Source of the DNA: Roseovarius sp. UBA6217
Lineage (GTDB): Bacteria > Pseudomonadota > Alphaproteobacteria > Rhodobacterales > Rhodobacteraceae
Length of the DNA stretch: 60,977 nt
Reading direction: 5' to 3'
Assembly (NCBI GenBank): GCA_002421985.1
Contig: DISF01000016.1
Span: 16,699-77,675 of the forward strand
Shown: piece after piece, positions 7,762 through 17,600 of the stretch
Position numbering within the stretch: position 1 is the first letter of the stretch
Layout of the letters: each line of letters starts with the position of its first letter
The notes under the pieces: generated by a model
Told to the model about the DNA's origin: nothing
The model's input: only the letters and a program-made list of their open reading frames with translations
Databases searched by the model: none
Position numbers and translations under genes: made by a program

Positions 7762-8337
7762 TTGACCAAGACAAACTTCAGTTCGACAGGAATGACACGG
7801 CGCGGCGTGCTCGCAGCCTTTGCCGCCACGGCGCTTGCTGCGGCCCCCACATTCGCCGGCGCGGCCGGGTTCCTGCGCGGTGCCGGCGATATCCGGCGCA
7901 TCCGCATGGTCTCGCCCCGCACAGGCGAACGGCTCGATACGATCTACTGGATCGAGGGAGAGTATATCCCCGAGGCGCTCAACGAGATCACGCTTTTCAT
8001 GCGCGACTGGCGTACCAACGAGACGCGCGTGATCGACCGGCGCACCATCGACATCATGGCCGCAAGCCATAATCTGCTCGAGGCACACGAGCCTTATACG
8101 CTGCTCAGCGGCTATCGCAGCCCGGCAACCAACGCGATGTTGCGCTCCCGCTCCGGCGGGGTGGCCAAGAATTCCCGCCACCTGATCGGCGAGGCCGCCG
8201 ACCTGCGCCTTGGCAGCCGCTCGGTCGAACAGATCTACCGCGCGGCGGTGGCCTGCAACGGCGGTGGCGTGGGGCGCTATTCCGGATCGAATTTCGTGCA
8301 TATGGATTGCGGCCCGATACGCGCCTGGGGCCGGTAG
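7762..8337 (+). CDS. Tat-exported DUF882/M15-like peptidase (MepK/YcbK type)
   Basis: A 191-residue protein. A TTG at 7762 is the longest start; an ATG at 7792 (MTRRGVL) is a fair alternative but has the putative ribosome-binding sequence almost touching it. Either way the N-terminus has a twin-arginine signal (TRRGVLAAFAATALAAAP). The mature part carries the metal-binding pattern of the family: SGYRSPATN, SRHLIGEAADLRL (His and Asp ligands) and FVHMDCG (second His). Characterised relatives cut 3-3 cross-links in peptidoglycan, so this enzyme probably opposes the L,D-transpeptidase encoded divergently next door. Terminated by the hairpin at 8364-8388. Confidence 0.87.
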   Translation: MTKTNFSSTGMTRRGVLAAFAATALAAAPTFAGAAGFLRGAGDIRRIRMVSPRTGERLDTIYWIEGEYIPEALNEITLFMRDWRTNETRVIDRRTIDIMAASHNLLEAHEPYTLLSGYRSPATNAMLRSRSGGVAKNSRHLIGEAADLRLGSRSVEQIYRAAVACNGGGVGRYSGSNFVHMDCGPIRAWGR

Positions 8338-8363
8338 CCCCCTTTCGCGACAAAACTGGCCGA

Positions 8364-8388
8364 GGCGGCACTTGGGGGCCGCCTTTTT
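8364..8388 (+). terminator. Rho-independent terminator after the MepK-like gene
   Basis: GGCGGC (8364-8369) pairs with GCCGCC (8378-8383) and is followed by TTTTT, 27 bases after the stop codon at 8337. Confidence 0.75.
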
Positions 8389-8552
8389 GTTTCGCGGGAA
8401 ATGACCGTCTCCCTGCTCGACAGCTCACGCAAATTGCCCGACACGGCGCAAACGGAATACTCTCGGCCGCACGCTGCGCGCCGGGGGTGAATGGCGGCTT
8501 CAGTCCACAACCTTCTTGCACATGATCGCGCAGCGTGCCGCGATGTCGCCCC

Positions 8553-9233
8553 CTACCGCCCCCTTACCCGGCGAAAGCACAGGATGCGGCCCCGCGACGG
8601 CCCCGGATCATAGGTCAGCCCCGAGGCCGACATGCAATCGACGATGCGCTGAATCACCGTGTCGGGATAGCGGCCGGGGTGCAACTCCATCATCACGCCC
8701 TGCACATGCGCGGGCCAGGGCGCGTCAAAAAGATGCGCCTCCGCCCCTTCGATATCCATGATGACGATATGGGGCTGCGTGCGCGCCAGAAGCGCGGCAA
8801 GGCCCAGATGCGGCACCTCCACAAGGGCCTCGGGGCTGGCCCCCTCATCGGCGATACGCGCCGCCCAGAAGCTGCGCGCGGCGTCAAAGGCAAGCGGGGC
8901 CTCGCCCCCCGCCATGCCGCCCACCGCGCCATGAAGCAGCGTCACCGCGCCAAAGCCGTTGCGCTCCAGATTGGCGCGGATGACCGGCAGCATCGCCGGG
9001 TTGGCCTCGACCGTGGTGACATTCTCGGGCCCCGCGATGCGCGCGCAGACCGACGCGATATAGCCGATGCCCGATCCCAGTTCGAGCACCCGGTGGCGCG
9101 GCCTCACGCGCATGGCGGCGGCCTGCGCCTCCAGCGCCTCGTAGCCCCCCGAGGCAAGCTTGCCCGCGATCCGCTCGTTGAGATGCGCCTGCGGCACCTC
9201 GAGCTGCAACCCGTCAATCTCATAGGTCGCCAT
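8553..9233 (-). CDS. FkbM-family SAM-dependent methyltransferase
   Basis: A 226-residue protein with a Rossmann methyltransferase fold: motif I (VLELGSGIGYIASVCAR) at about residues 48-65, the acidic post-I residue in VTTVEANPAM, and HIVIMDIEGAEAHLF, the characteristic DIEG motif of FkbM enzymes, in the C-terminal half. FkbM proteins usually methylate a hydroxyl group on a sugar or secondary metabolite. No polysaccharide or natural-product genes flank it, so the substrate is unknown. It is divergent from pth, with 74 bases between their start codons. Confidence 0.83.
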   Translation of the reverse strand: MATYEIDGLQLEVPQAHLNERIAGKLASGGYEALEAQAAAMRVRPRHRVLELGSGIGYIASVCARIAGPENVTTVEANPAMLPVIRANLERNGFGAVTLLHGAVGGMAGGEAPLAFDAARSFWAARIADEGASPEALVEVPHLGLAALLARTQPHIVIMDIEGAEAHLFDAPWPAHVQGVMMELHPGRYPDTVIQRIVDCMSASGLTYDPGPSRGRILCFRRVRGR

Positions 9234-9307
9234 GCCCTGCCCCCTTGCCGTTGATTCCCCGCGCCGAACCCCCTAGACCATCCTCACCTGAGAACGGGGG
9301 ATGGGCA

Positions 9308-9985
9308 ATGAAGCTCTTTGCGGGCCTTGGCAATCCGGGTGCGAAATACGCGCGCAACCGCCACAATATCGGCTTCATGGCGGTCGATGCCATCGCCGCC
9401 GATCACGGCTTTGGCCCGTGGCGCGCGAAATTCCAGGGCCGCGTGGCCGAGGGCACACTTGGCGGCGAAAAGGTGGTTTTGCTAAAGCCCGAGACCTTCA
9501 TGAACCTTTCCGGCCAGTCGGTGGGCGAGGCCGCGCGCTTTTACAAGCTCGCGCCCGGGGATGTGGTGGTGTTCCATGACGAGCTTGACCTCGCGCCCGG
9601 CAAGCTGCGCGTCAAGCAGGGCGGCGGGCATGCGGGCCATAACGGGCTGCGCTCGATCGAGGCGCATATCGGGCGCGAGTTCCAGCGCGTGCGCCTTGGT
9701 ATCGGCCATCCCGGCCACAAGGACCGGGTCGTGGGCTATGTGCTTCAGGATTTCGCCAAGGCCGATGCCGAGTGGCTCGATGATCTCATGCGCGGGATCG
9801 CTGACGGCGCGCCGTGGCTGGCGGAGGGCAAGCCCGACCGGTTCCAGAATGCCGTGGCGCAGCGCATGGCCCCTGCCCGCCCCGTCCCCAGACCGCCCGC
9901 CGCAAAGCCCCCGCCCGATACGGCGGACACCGCCACCGAGGACAGCCGCAGCCCCTTGCAAAGGCTGGTGGACAGGTTTCGCTAG
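9308..9985 (+). CDS. pth: Peptidyl-tRNA hydrolase
   Basis: A 225-residue enzyme that frees tRNAs from prematurely released peptidyl-tRNA. The ATG at 9308 gives the canonical start MKLFAGLGNPG; an upstream in-frame start lacks conservation. Catalytic and binding residues are visible: Asn10, His19 in NRHNIGF, Asn66 in TFMNLSG, Asp91 in FHDELDL and the GHNGLR motif. The last 35 residues are a Pro/Ala/Asp-rich tail (RPPAAKPPPDTADTA) beyond the conserved core, common in this lineage and probably unstructured. The usual neighbour rplY (ctc) is not next to it in this window. Confidence 0.95.
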   Translation: MKLFAGLGNPGAKYARNRHNIGFMAVDAIAADHGFGPWRAKFQGRVAEGTLGGEKVVLLKPETFMNLSGQSVGEAARFYKLAPGDVVVFHDELDLAPGKLRVKQGGGHAGHNGLRSIEAHIGREFQRVRLGIGHPGHKDRVVGYVLQDFAKADAEWLDDLMRGIADGAPWLAEGKPDRFQNAVAQRMAPARPVPRPPAAKPPPDTADTATEDSRSPLQRLVDRFR

Positions 9986-10034
9986 CGTGCCATAGCGGGG
10001 AAAGCTGGGGCTTGCAGCACGAGCGCGGCCCCGC

Positions 10035-10646
10035 TCAGGCCAGCCCCATGTCGCGGGCCAGCATGGCGGCGTGGGTGCGGTTGCGCGCGCCGAGCTTGCG
10101 TGACAGCGTCTTGAGATGGAGCTTGACCGTAACCTCCTGAATGGCAAGGTCACGCGCGATTTCCTTGTTGGATTTGCCGTCTGACACCCCGGTCAGCACA
10201 TCGCGTTCGCGCGCGGTCAGGGCGATATCCGCCTCGGCCTCGGGGTTGCGATCAGAGGTCAGGAAATCGCAAGGCGCGTAGATATCGCCCGCCAAAATCC
10301 GGCGCACCGCCGCAATAAGCGCCTGTGGTGCCAGCGTCTTGGGCAGGAAACCCGCCGCACCGGCGCGCAGCGCGCGCCGCGCCATCTCGGGCGGGGCGGT
10401 GCCCGACAGGATCGCCACCGGGCAGCGCGCCACCTCCTGCATCCGCGCCAGACCGGCAAGCGCCTCCATGCCCGGCATCCGGAAATCGAGCAGCACCAGA
10501 TCATGCCCGCCCCCGCGCCGAACCGCCGCGAGCGCGGCATCAAAACCGCCGGCCACGTCCACCCCGAATCCGCCCTCGCGGCGCAGATAGGCGGCGAGCA
10601 TATCGCGAACCAGATCGTGGTCGTCGGCGAGCAGAATGTGGCTCAT
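10035..10646 (-). CDS. LuxR/NarL-type response regulator
   Basis: A 203-residue two-domain regulator starting at the ATG at 10646 (MSHILLADDHD), with a GGAG ribosome-binding site about seven bases before it; the frame continues upstream but is not protein-like. The receiver domain has the acidic pocket DD, phospho-acceptor Asp54 in LLDFRMPG and Lys103 in FLPKTL. The C-terminal helix-turn-helix (LTARERDVLTG, NKEIARDLAI, VTVKLHLKTL) is of the NarL/FixJ type. It is divergent from a secreted SUOX-fold protein and a hybrid histidine kinase, which probably form its sensory arm. Confidence 0.88.
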   Translation of the reverse strand: MSHILLADDHDLVRDMLAAYLRREGGFGVDVAGGFDAALAAVRRGGGHDLVLLDFRMPGMEALAGLARMQEVARCPVAILSGTAPPEMARRALRAGAAGFLPKTLAPQALIAAVRRILAGDIYAPCDFLTSDRNPEAEADIALTARERDVLTGVSDGKSNKEIARDLAIQEVTVKLHLKTLSRKLGARNRTHAAMLARDMGLA

Positions 10647-10827
10647 CTTGTCTCCATCCAGGGAGGGGGGCGCATATCGACCGGGCAGACCATATTCCGG
10701 CCACCGGGAAATGACAAACGCGTGATGGCATGGCTTCTGTTTGGATACCAGACCGTTCAAAAGCATAGGTGGGCTGGAAAACTGCGCCGAAATTCCCAAG
10801 ATGCCATTGTGACAGACCGGAGAAGCC

Positions 10828-11346
10828 ATGCCGCAGCGCATCACGACGATCATCGCGAGCGCACGCACCGCGGCCCTTGGCCTGCTCGCGGCGGGCGTGA
10901 TTGCCGCCCTGCCGGGGCGGGCACAAGAGAGCGCGCGGCTGGTGATCGACGCGCCGGGCCTTGGGCAGCACATCATCCTTGATCGCGCCGCGCTCGGCGC
11001 GTTACCGCAGACCGAGTTCACCACCCACACGATCTGGACCGAGGGACCGCAGCACTTCAAGGGCGTGTCGCTGGCCGCGCTGCTGGAGCATTACCGGATC
11101 GAGCCTGACCGGCTCGACCTTGTGGCGGTAAACGAGTATATGGTGACGCTAGAGCCTGCGGATATCGGCCCGGTCTACCCGGTCATCGCCCACATCCGCA
11201 ACGGCGCGCCGATGAGCCTGCGCGACAAGGGGCCGTTCTGGCTCGTCTACGATTACGATTCCAACCCCGATTTCCAGCGGGAGACCATCTATATGCGCAG
11301 CATCTGGCAGCTAGAGCGGATCACCGCGCATCCCGCGCCGCGCTGA
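10828..11346 (+). CDS. Secreted SUOX-fold (molybdopterin-oxidoreductase-like) protein without cysteine
   Basis: A 172-residue protein with a signal peptide (about residues 1-32, ending LPGRAQE). The rest resembles a short oxidoreductase molybdopterin-binding domain: VIDAPGLGQHIILDRAALGALP, then FKGVSLAALLEHY, NEYMVTLEPADI and PFWLVYDYDSN. True members of the sulphite-oxidase family ligate molybdenum through a cysteine, yet this protein contains none, so catalysis of that kind is unlikely. It sits 10 bases upstream of a hybrid histidine kinase gene and is probably co-transcribed with it; a ligand-binding or sensory role for the kinase is inferred from that position. Confidence 0.7.
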   Translation: MPQRITTIIASARTAALGLLAAGVIAALPGRAQESARLVIDAPGLGQHIILDRAALGALPQTEFTTHTIWTEGPQHFKGVSLAALLEHYRIEPDRLDLVAVNEYMVTLEPADIGPVYPVIAHIRNGAPMSLRDKGPFWLVYDYDSNPDFQRETIYMRSIWQLERITAHPAPR

Positions 11347-11356
11347 GCGCCGCGGG

Positions 11357-13492
11357 ATGCGGACCGCAAAGGATCATCACCGCCTGTCGGGGCGCGAGCG
11401 GCTTGTGCTGTGGCTGCTGGCGCTCTTTGCCATTGGCTGCATGATCGCGGCGGTGATTGTCACCTCGCAGGTGCTGGCGCGGATCGGAGGCTATGGCACG
11501 GCGCGCGACGACAATCTGCAATGGACGATTTCACAGATCGAGGTCGATCAGCTCAAGTTTCAGCACGCGCTTGACCGGCTCGACCCGGCAAGCCCTGCCT
11601 CGCTCGATGCCGTGCGGCAGCGGTTCGACCTTCTCTACAGCCGGGCCGCGACATTGCGCACCGCGCCGGCCTATCGCGATGCGCTGGCCGGGTCGCGCGC
11701 GGCGGGCGAGGTGGACCGGGTGATCGCGCTCCTCGACGAGGCAATGCCGATCATCGACGGCGGCGACGCAGCGCTTGTGGCGGCGCGCGACCGGCTGGAC
11801 AGTCACGCCGAGCGGATGACCCAGCCGATTCGCCGCATCGGTGCCGAGGCCATCGCCATCGACGCCCGGCGCTCTGACGACGAACGCAGGCAGTTGACCG
11901 CGCAGATCGTCACGCTGACCGGGCTGAGCGCGCTGATGTTCGTGGCGCTCTTTCTGCTGCTGGTGCTGGTGTGGCGGCTCTATCGCGGGCGGCTCGATGC
12001 CGAGGCTGCGATGGCGGCGGCGCGCGGCGAGGCGCTCGCCGCCGAACAGGCGCGGGCGCGGTTCCTGGGCATGACCAGCCACGAGATGCGCACGCCGCTC
12101 AACGGGTTGCTGGGCGCGCTCGATCTGCTGGAGGACAGCACGCTTGACCCCGGACAGGCCGAACAGGCGCGGATCATGCGGCTGAGCGGCGAGGCGCTGC
12201 GCAGCCATATCGACGAGGCGCTGACAGAGCTTGACCCGGCGGCGGGCGGCCCGGTGCTGCATCCCGAGCCGTTCGATCTTGACGCGCTGCTGGCCGATCT
12301 GGTGGCGGGGCAGCGGATCGCGGCCGAGGCCCGTGGCAACACGCTGCGGCGCGCTCCTTGGGGGGGCGATACAGGCCCGGTCCTGGGTGATGCGCGGCGG
12401 CTTGGGCAGGTGCTTCTCAACCTCGTCGCCAATGCGATCAAGTTCACCCAAGGCGGCGAGATCACCCTGGCTGCGCGGCGCGGCGCGGAGGATATGGTGG
12501 AATTTGCCGTCCGCGATACCGGCATCGGCATCGCCGAGGCGGATTTGCAGGTGATTTTCGAGGATTTCATCCGCCTGCCCGCCGAGGGGGAGGCGCTGGC
12601 CGGGGGCACCGGCCTTGGCCTTGGGATCGCGCGGCGGATCGTGGCGGCAATGGGCGGGCGGATCGAGGTCGAGAGCCGCCTTGGCGAGGGCAGCACATTC
12701 ACGGTGCGTGTGCCCCTGCCCGCCGTAGCGGTCGGGGCGCTGGCAACGCCGGATGCGGCGGCAGACGGGAAGCCGCCTGCCCTGCCCCGCCCGTTACGGG
12801 TGCTTCTGGTCGAGGATACCGATGCGAGCCGCGCCGTGACCCGCGCGATGCTGGCGCGCGACGGGCACGAGGTGCGGCTTGCCCGCGACGGGCAAGAGGC
12901 CGTGGAGGCCGCAGCGCAAGCCCCGTTCGACCTGATCCTGATGGATGTCGCCATGCCGCGCCTTGACGGGATCGCGGCCACCCGGCGCATCCGCGCGGGC
13001 GAGGGCGCGAACGCGGCCACGCGGATCGTGGCCTTCACCGCCTATCATGGTGCGGAGACGGCGGCGCGCCTGCGCGCGGCAGGCGTCGATGCGATCGAGG
13101 TCAAGCCGCTGTCGCGCACGCAGTTGCGGGCGCTGATGGCACAGGCGGCGCAAGAGGATGCCGTGATCGACACGGATCATCTGGCGCAGATGCGCGACGC
13201 CCTGCCCGAGGCGCAGATACACGCCACGATAGCCGCACTCACGGCCGAGACAGAGGCGCTTGTGGCCGATCTGGCGGGGCGCGCCGCACCGGGCGATCTT
13301 GAGACGCGCATTCACGCGCTTGCCGGCAGCGCAGGGGCCTGCGGCGCAGCGCTGCTGCACGCGCGGCTCGCGGCGATCGAGGCCGCGCTCGAGGCCCGCG
13401 ACGAGGTGCGGGTGCGCAGGCTGTGCGACGGGCTTGGGGCAGTCTGGGCGCGCACGCGCGCGGCGCTTCGGCGGCACGGGCTGGCGGGCTGA
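11357..13492 (+). CDS. Hybrid sensor histidine kinase with receiver and Hpt-like domains
   Basis: A 711-residue inner-membrane kinase. Two membrane helices (about residues 17-38 and 188-208) bracket a periplasmic helical sensor. The HisKA domain has His242 in MTSHEMRTPLNG; the ATPase domain shows the N box (LNLVANAIKFT), G1 (DTGIGIAEAD) and G2 (GTGLGLGIARR). A receiver domain starts near 480 with Asp530 in LILMDVAMPRLDG. The final segment (HALAGSAGACGAALLHARL) looks like a histidine phosphotransfer domain, so a full phosphorelay is contained here and would pass phosphate to a separate regulator, most simply the LuxR-type protein encoded divergently. Confidence 0.9.
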   Translation: MRTAKDHHRLSGRERLVLWLLALFAIGCMIAAVIVTSQVLARIGGYGTARDDNLQWTISQIEVDQLKFQHALDRLDPASPASLDAVRQRFDLLYSRAATLRTAPAYRDALAGSRAAGEVDRVIALLDEAMPIIDGGDAALVAARDRLDSHAERMTQPIRRIGAEAIAIDARRSDDERRQLTAQIVTLTGLSALMFVALFLLLVLVWRLYRGRLDAEAAMAAARGEALAAEQARARFLGMTSHEMRTPLNGLLGALDLLEDSTLDPGQAEQARIMRLSGEALRSHIDEALTELDPAAGGPVLHPEPFDLDALLADLVAGQRIAAEARGNTLRRAPWGGDTGPVLGDARRLGQVLLNLVANAIKFTQGGEITLAARRGAEDMVEFAVRDTGIGIAEADLQVIFEDFIRLPAEGEALAGGTGLGLGIARRIVAAMGGRIEVESRLGEGSTFTVRVPLPAVAVGALATPDAAADGKPPALPRPLRVLLVEDTDASRAVTRAMLARDGHEVRLARDGQEAVEAAAQAPFDLILMDVAMPRLDGIAATRRIRAGEGANAATRIVAFTAYHGAETAARLRAAGVDAIEVKPLSRTQLRALMAQAAQEDAVIDTDHLAQMRDALPEAQIHATIAALTAETEALVADLAGRAAPGDLETRIHALAGSAGACGAALLHARLAAIEAALEARDEVRVRRLCDGLGAVWARTRAALRRHGLAG

Positions 13493-13505
13493 TCCTCGCG
13501 CGGAG

Positions 13506-13533
13506 TTGCCTTTGCGTACAAACGCGGTAGGTA
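13506..13533 (+). promoter_or_regulatory. Putative promoter of the RND efflux operon
   Basis: TTGCCT (13506-13511) and TAGGTA (13528-13533) are 16 bases apart, about 50 bases before the adaptor gene ATG at 13583. Confidence 0.35.
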
Positions 13534-13582
13534 TATGGCAAAGACGTGCGCAGCCCTACCCCGAACACAGGATCACGATAGG

Positions 13583-14695
13583 ATGTCGATCTTCAAACAG
13601 CTTGTCGTTATCGCCGTGCTTGGCGGGCTGGCCTATGGCGGCTATGGCTACTGGCGCGACACCTACCGTGCCGGGGCCGCAGACGAGGCCGCCCAGCGCG
13701 GGCCGAACCCGGTAACGGTAGAGGTGGCTGTGGCCGAGATGCGCGTGATGCAGCGCACCGTCGAGGCGGTGGGCACCACACGCGCGCGCCGCTCCATCGA
13801 GATCGTGCCGGAGACCGATGGCCGCCTTGTCGCGCTCGACATTGCGCCCGGCAGCCATGTGAAAAAGGGAGAGGTGCTGGCGCGGCTCGACGATGCGATC
13901 GAGCGCGCCGATCTGACCGAGGCCGAGGCGGTGCTCAAGGAGCAAAGCGACACTCTCGACCGGCTGCGCCAGCTGCGCGAGACCAATGCCGTCTCGCTCG
14001 CCGCCGTCGAGGAGGCCGTGGCGCGGCGCGCAGAGGCGCAGGCGCGGGTGGAACGCGCCCTGCGCAGGCTCGAAGACCGGGTCATCACCGCGCCCTTTGA
14101 CGGGGTCGTGGGGCTCACCGGTCATGACGTGGGCGCGCGCGTCACCAAGGGCGAGGTGCTGGCGCGGCTCGACGATCTGAGCGAGGTCGAGGTTGAATTC
14201 GGCCTGCCCGAAACGGTCTTTGCGCAAGTCGCGCGCGGCCAGCGCATCACCGCCCATGCCGCCGCCTTTCCGGGCCGCAGCTTTGCCGGCACCATCGCCG
14301 CCGTCGACAGCCGCATCGACCCGGTGAGCCGCTCTTTTCTCACGCGCGCGGTTGTCCCCAACCCCGACAATACCCTGCCTGCGGGCATGTTCCTGTCGCT
14401 GACGCTGGTTCTGGACGAGGCCGAGCGCATCGTGGTGCCCGAAGAGGCAATCGTGTTCCAGGCCGCGCAAACCTATGTCTTCGTCGCCGAGGGCGGCACG
14501 GCCAGGTTGCGCGCGGTGACGACCGGGCAGCGCCGCGAGGGCGTGATCGCCATCACCTCGGGCCTTGCGGTGGGGGAGGCGGTGGTGGTGCGCGGGCTGC
14601 AACGGGTGCGCGACGGCAGCCCGCTCACCATCATCACACCCGACCGAGGCGCCACCGCCGAGGAAAATGCGGCCCCCGCAGAGGCCCCGACATGA
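13583..14695 (+). CDS. RND efflux periplasmic adaptor (membrane fusion protein)
   Basis: A 370-residue HlyD/AcrA-type adaptor. The ATG at 13583 (MSIFKQLVV) gives a single N-terminal membrane anchor (about residues 4-22) and is preferred to an upstream in-frame start. The lipoyl halves (VPETDGRLVALDIAPGSHV and ITAPFDGVVGLTGHDVGARV) flank an alpha-helical hairpin (about residues 110-160), followed by beta-barrel and membrane-proximal parts. It links the inner-membrane pump to an outer-membrane channel. Its stop overlaps the pump gene start by four bases. No outer-membrane factor gene is nearby, so a TolC-like protein from elsewhere must complete the pump. Substrate unknown. Confidence 0.9.
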   Translation: MSIFKQLVVIAVLGGLAYGGYGYWRDTYRAGAADEAAQRGPNPVTVEVAVAEMRVMQRTVEAVGTTRARRSIEIVPETDGRLVALDIAPGSHVKKGEVLARLDDAIERADLTEAEAVLKEQSDTLDRLRQLRETNAVSLAAVEEAVARRAEAQARVERALRRLEDRVITAPFDGVVGLTGHDVGARVTKGEVLARLDDLSEVEVEFGLPETVFAQVARGQRITAHAAAFPGRSFAGTIAAVDSRIDPVSRSFLTRAVVPNPDNTLPAGMFLSLTLVLDEAERIVVPEEAIVFQAAQTYVFVAEGGTARLRAVTTGQRREGVIAITSGLAVGEAVVVRGLQRVRDGSPLTIITPDRGATAEENAAPAEAPT

Positions 14696-17600
14696 CGCTC
14701 TCGGACATCTCCGTGCGCCGCCCGGTGCTGGCGGCTGTGGCCAGCCTTCTCATCATCATTTTCGGCGTGGCCGCGCTGCGCGACCTGTCCGTGCGCGAGC
14801 TTCCCGATGTCGACAACTCGGTTGTCACCGTCACCACCACCTATCGCGGGGCCGCCCCCGAGGTGATCGACACCGACATCACCGAAACCATCGAGGGTGC
14901 CGTGGCCGCCATCGCGGGGATTCGCACCATCGCATCCGAAAGCCGTCAGGGCCGGTCGCGGGTCACGGTCGAGTTCGAGACCGGCATTGATATCGACGTG
15001 GCCGCCAACGATGTGCGCGACGCGGTGGGCCGGGTGCGCGGCGACCTGCCCGACGAGGCGGACGAGCCGCAAGTGGTGAAAAGCGATGCCGATGCCGATC
15101 CGGTGATGCGGCTTGCCATCACCTCGGACCGGATGACCACCGCCGAGATCACCGATTACATCGACCGCTTTATCGCCGACCGGATCGCCACGCTCAAAGG
15201 TGTGGCCAGCGTCGATATCTCCGGCGACCGGCCTTTCGCGGTGCGCATCTGGCTGGATCGCCGCGCGCTGGCGGCGCGCAACCTGACGGTCGCGGATGTC
15301 GAGGCGGCGCTCCGGCGCGCCAATATCGAGCTTCCGGCGGGCGAGGTGGAATCCTATAACCGGCAGTTGACCGTTCGGCTCAACAGCCGTCTGGCAAGCA
15401 TCGAGGATTTCCGCGACGTGGTGATCGACCGGGTGGCGGGCTACCCGGTGCGCCTGCGCGATGTGGCCCGCGTCGAGCCGGGTGTGGCCGATGACAGCAC
15501 CGTGGTGCGCAACAATGGCAGCGACGCGGTGGGCATGTCGGTGCTGCGCCAGAGCCAGTCCAACACGCTGGAAATATCCAAGGCCGTGCGCGCCGAGATT
15601 GAGAGGATGCAATCCACCCTGCCCGTCGGAATGCGCATCATCGTGAGTTCGGATGACGCGCTTTTCGTGGGGGCGTCGATCCGCGAGGTGGTGAGTGCGC
15701 TTGGTATCTCGCTGGTGCTGGTGATCGCGGTGATCCTGGTGTTCCTGCGCTCGGCGCGCGCGACGCTCATCCCCGCCATCACCATCCCGGTGTCACTGAT
15801 CGGCACGTTCCTGCTGATCGGGCTGTGGGGGTTCTCGCTCAACACGCTGACGCTCCTGGCGCTGTTGCTGGCCATCGGTCTGGTGGTCGATGATGCCATC
15901 GTGGTGCTGGAAAACATCCAGCGCCGCATCGAGGAGGGCGAAAGCCCGCTGGTGGCCAGCCTCAATGGCGCGCGACAGGTGACATTCGCGGTGATCGCCA
16001 CATCGCTCACGCTGATCGCGGTGTTCGTGCCGCTGTCGTTCATGCCCGGTCAGGTGGGGCGGCTTTTTGTCGAATTCGGCTGGGTCATGGCGGGCACCGT
16101 GGCGATTTCCACCTTTGTCGCGCTCACCGCCTGCCCGGCGCTGGCCTCCAAGGTCTTGAGCGCGCGCAGCCGTCCGGCCACAGCACAAGGCAGCCCACGG
16201 CGCGAGCCGTTCATCCGGCGCGGCTATCGCGCGCTCCTGGGCACCGCGATCCGTGCGCCCATCGTGGTTCTGGCGCTGGCGCTGGCGGTCACCGGGGGGG
16301 CGGCGCTTTTCTATGGCGGCCTGCCGCGCGAGCTTGCCCCGCGCGAGGATCGCGGCGTGGGGTTCGTGCCGCTGACCGCGCCGCAAGGCTCGACCGTGGC
16401 GCATTCGGACATGGCCGCGCGGCAGATCGAGGAGATCCTCTTCCCTTATGTCGAAAGCGGCGAGATCGAGACGGTGTTCACCTTTACCGGCTGGGGCGGG
16501 CGGCCGTGGCGCGCTTTCGTGGTGTTCCGCCTCGCCCCCTGGGAAGAGCGCGACCGCCCGATTTCCGGCCTCATTGGCGATCTCGCACCGCAAATGGACA
16601 AGGTCACCATTGCGCGGGGCTTCCCGGTGACGCCTGCGGGCCTTGGGTTGCGGGGCAGCTCGACCCCGGTGCGCGTGGTCATCGGCGGCCCCGATTTCGA
16701 GAGTGTCAAGGACTGGGCCAACGCGTTTCTTGCCCGCGCCGAAGATGTGCCGGGGCTGGTCAACCCCGAGATCAACTACGAGGAAAACCTGCCGCAGCTC
16801 GATATCGAGATCGACCGCGCCCGCGCCGACGATCTGGGCATTTCCGCCGAGGCGATCGCCGCGACGCTCCAAACCATGCTCGCCTCGCGCGAGGTGACGA
16901 CATTTGTCAGCCGGGGCCGGGAATATCCCGTCCTCTTGCAGGCCGAACCCGACGACCGCCGCACCCCGACCGATATCGGCAACATCTTCCTGCGCACGGG
17001 CGACGGTGACAGGCTGGTGCCGCTGGGGTCGATCGTCAAGCTTGAGGAAAACGCCGCCGCACCGTCGCTGCGCCGGTTTGACCGGCTGCCCGCGATCCAG
17101 CTTTCGGGCGCGCTTGCACCGGATGCAGAGCTTGGCTCGGTGCTGGCAGAGCTTGAAGCCATCGCCGCCGAGATCCTGCCGCCCGAGGCCCAGCTGGGCT
17201 TTGACGGGCAATCACGCACCTACAAGGACACCGCAGGCGGGGCCAACCTCGTCTTTGTGCTGGCGCTCATCATCGTCTATCTGGTGCTGGCCGCGCAGTT
17301 CGAGAGCTTTCTGCACCCGGTGGTCATCATGCTCACCGTGCCCATCGGGGTGGCGGGCGCGATCTATGCCATGGCGCTGGGGGGGCTGTCGCTCAATGTC
17401 TATAGTCAGATCGGGATCATCCTGCTGATCGGGCTCATTGCCAAGAACGGCATCCTGATCGTGGAATTTTCCAATCAGTTGCGCGACGAGGGGCTCCCGG
17501 TGCGCGAAGCGGTGATCGAGGCCTCGGTGCTGCGGCTGCGCCCCATCGTGATGACGGCGATTTCCACCGTGCTGGGGGCGCTGCCGCTGGTGCTTGCATC

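Noticed and set aside
10647..11060. N-terminal extension of the LuxR-type regulator to 341 residues
   Set aside because: The extension runs antisense into the SUOX-fold gene and lacks any domain; the receiver domain starts cleanly at 10646 after a ribosome-binding site.
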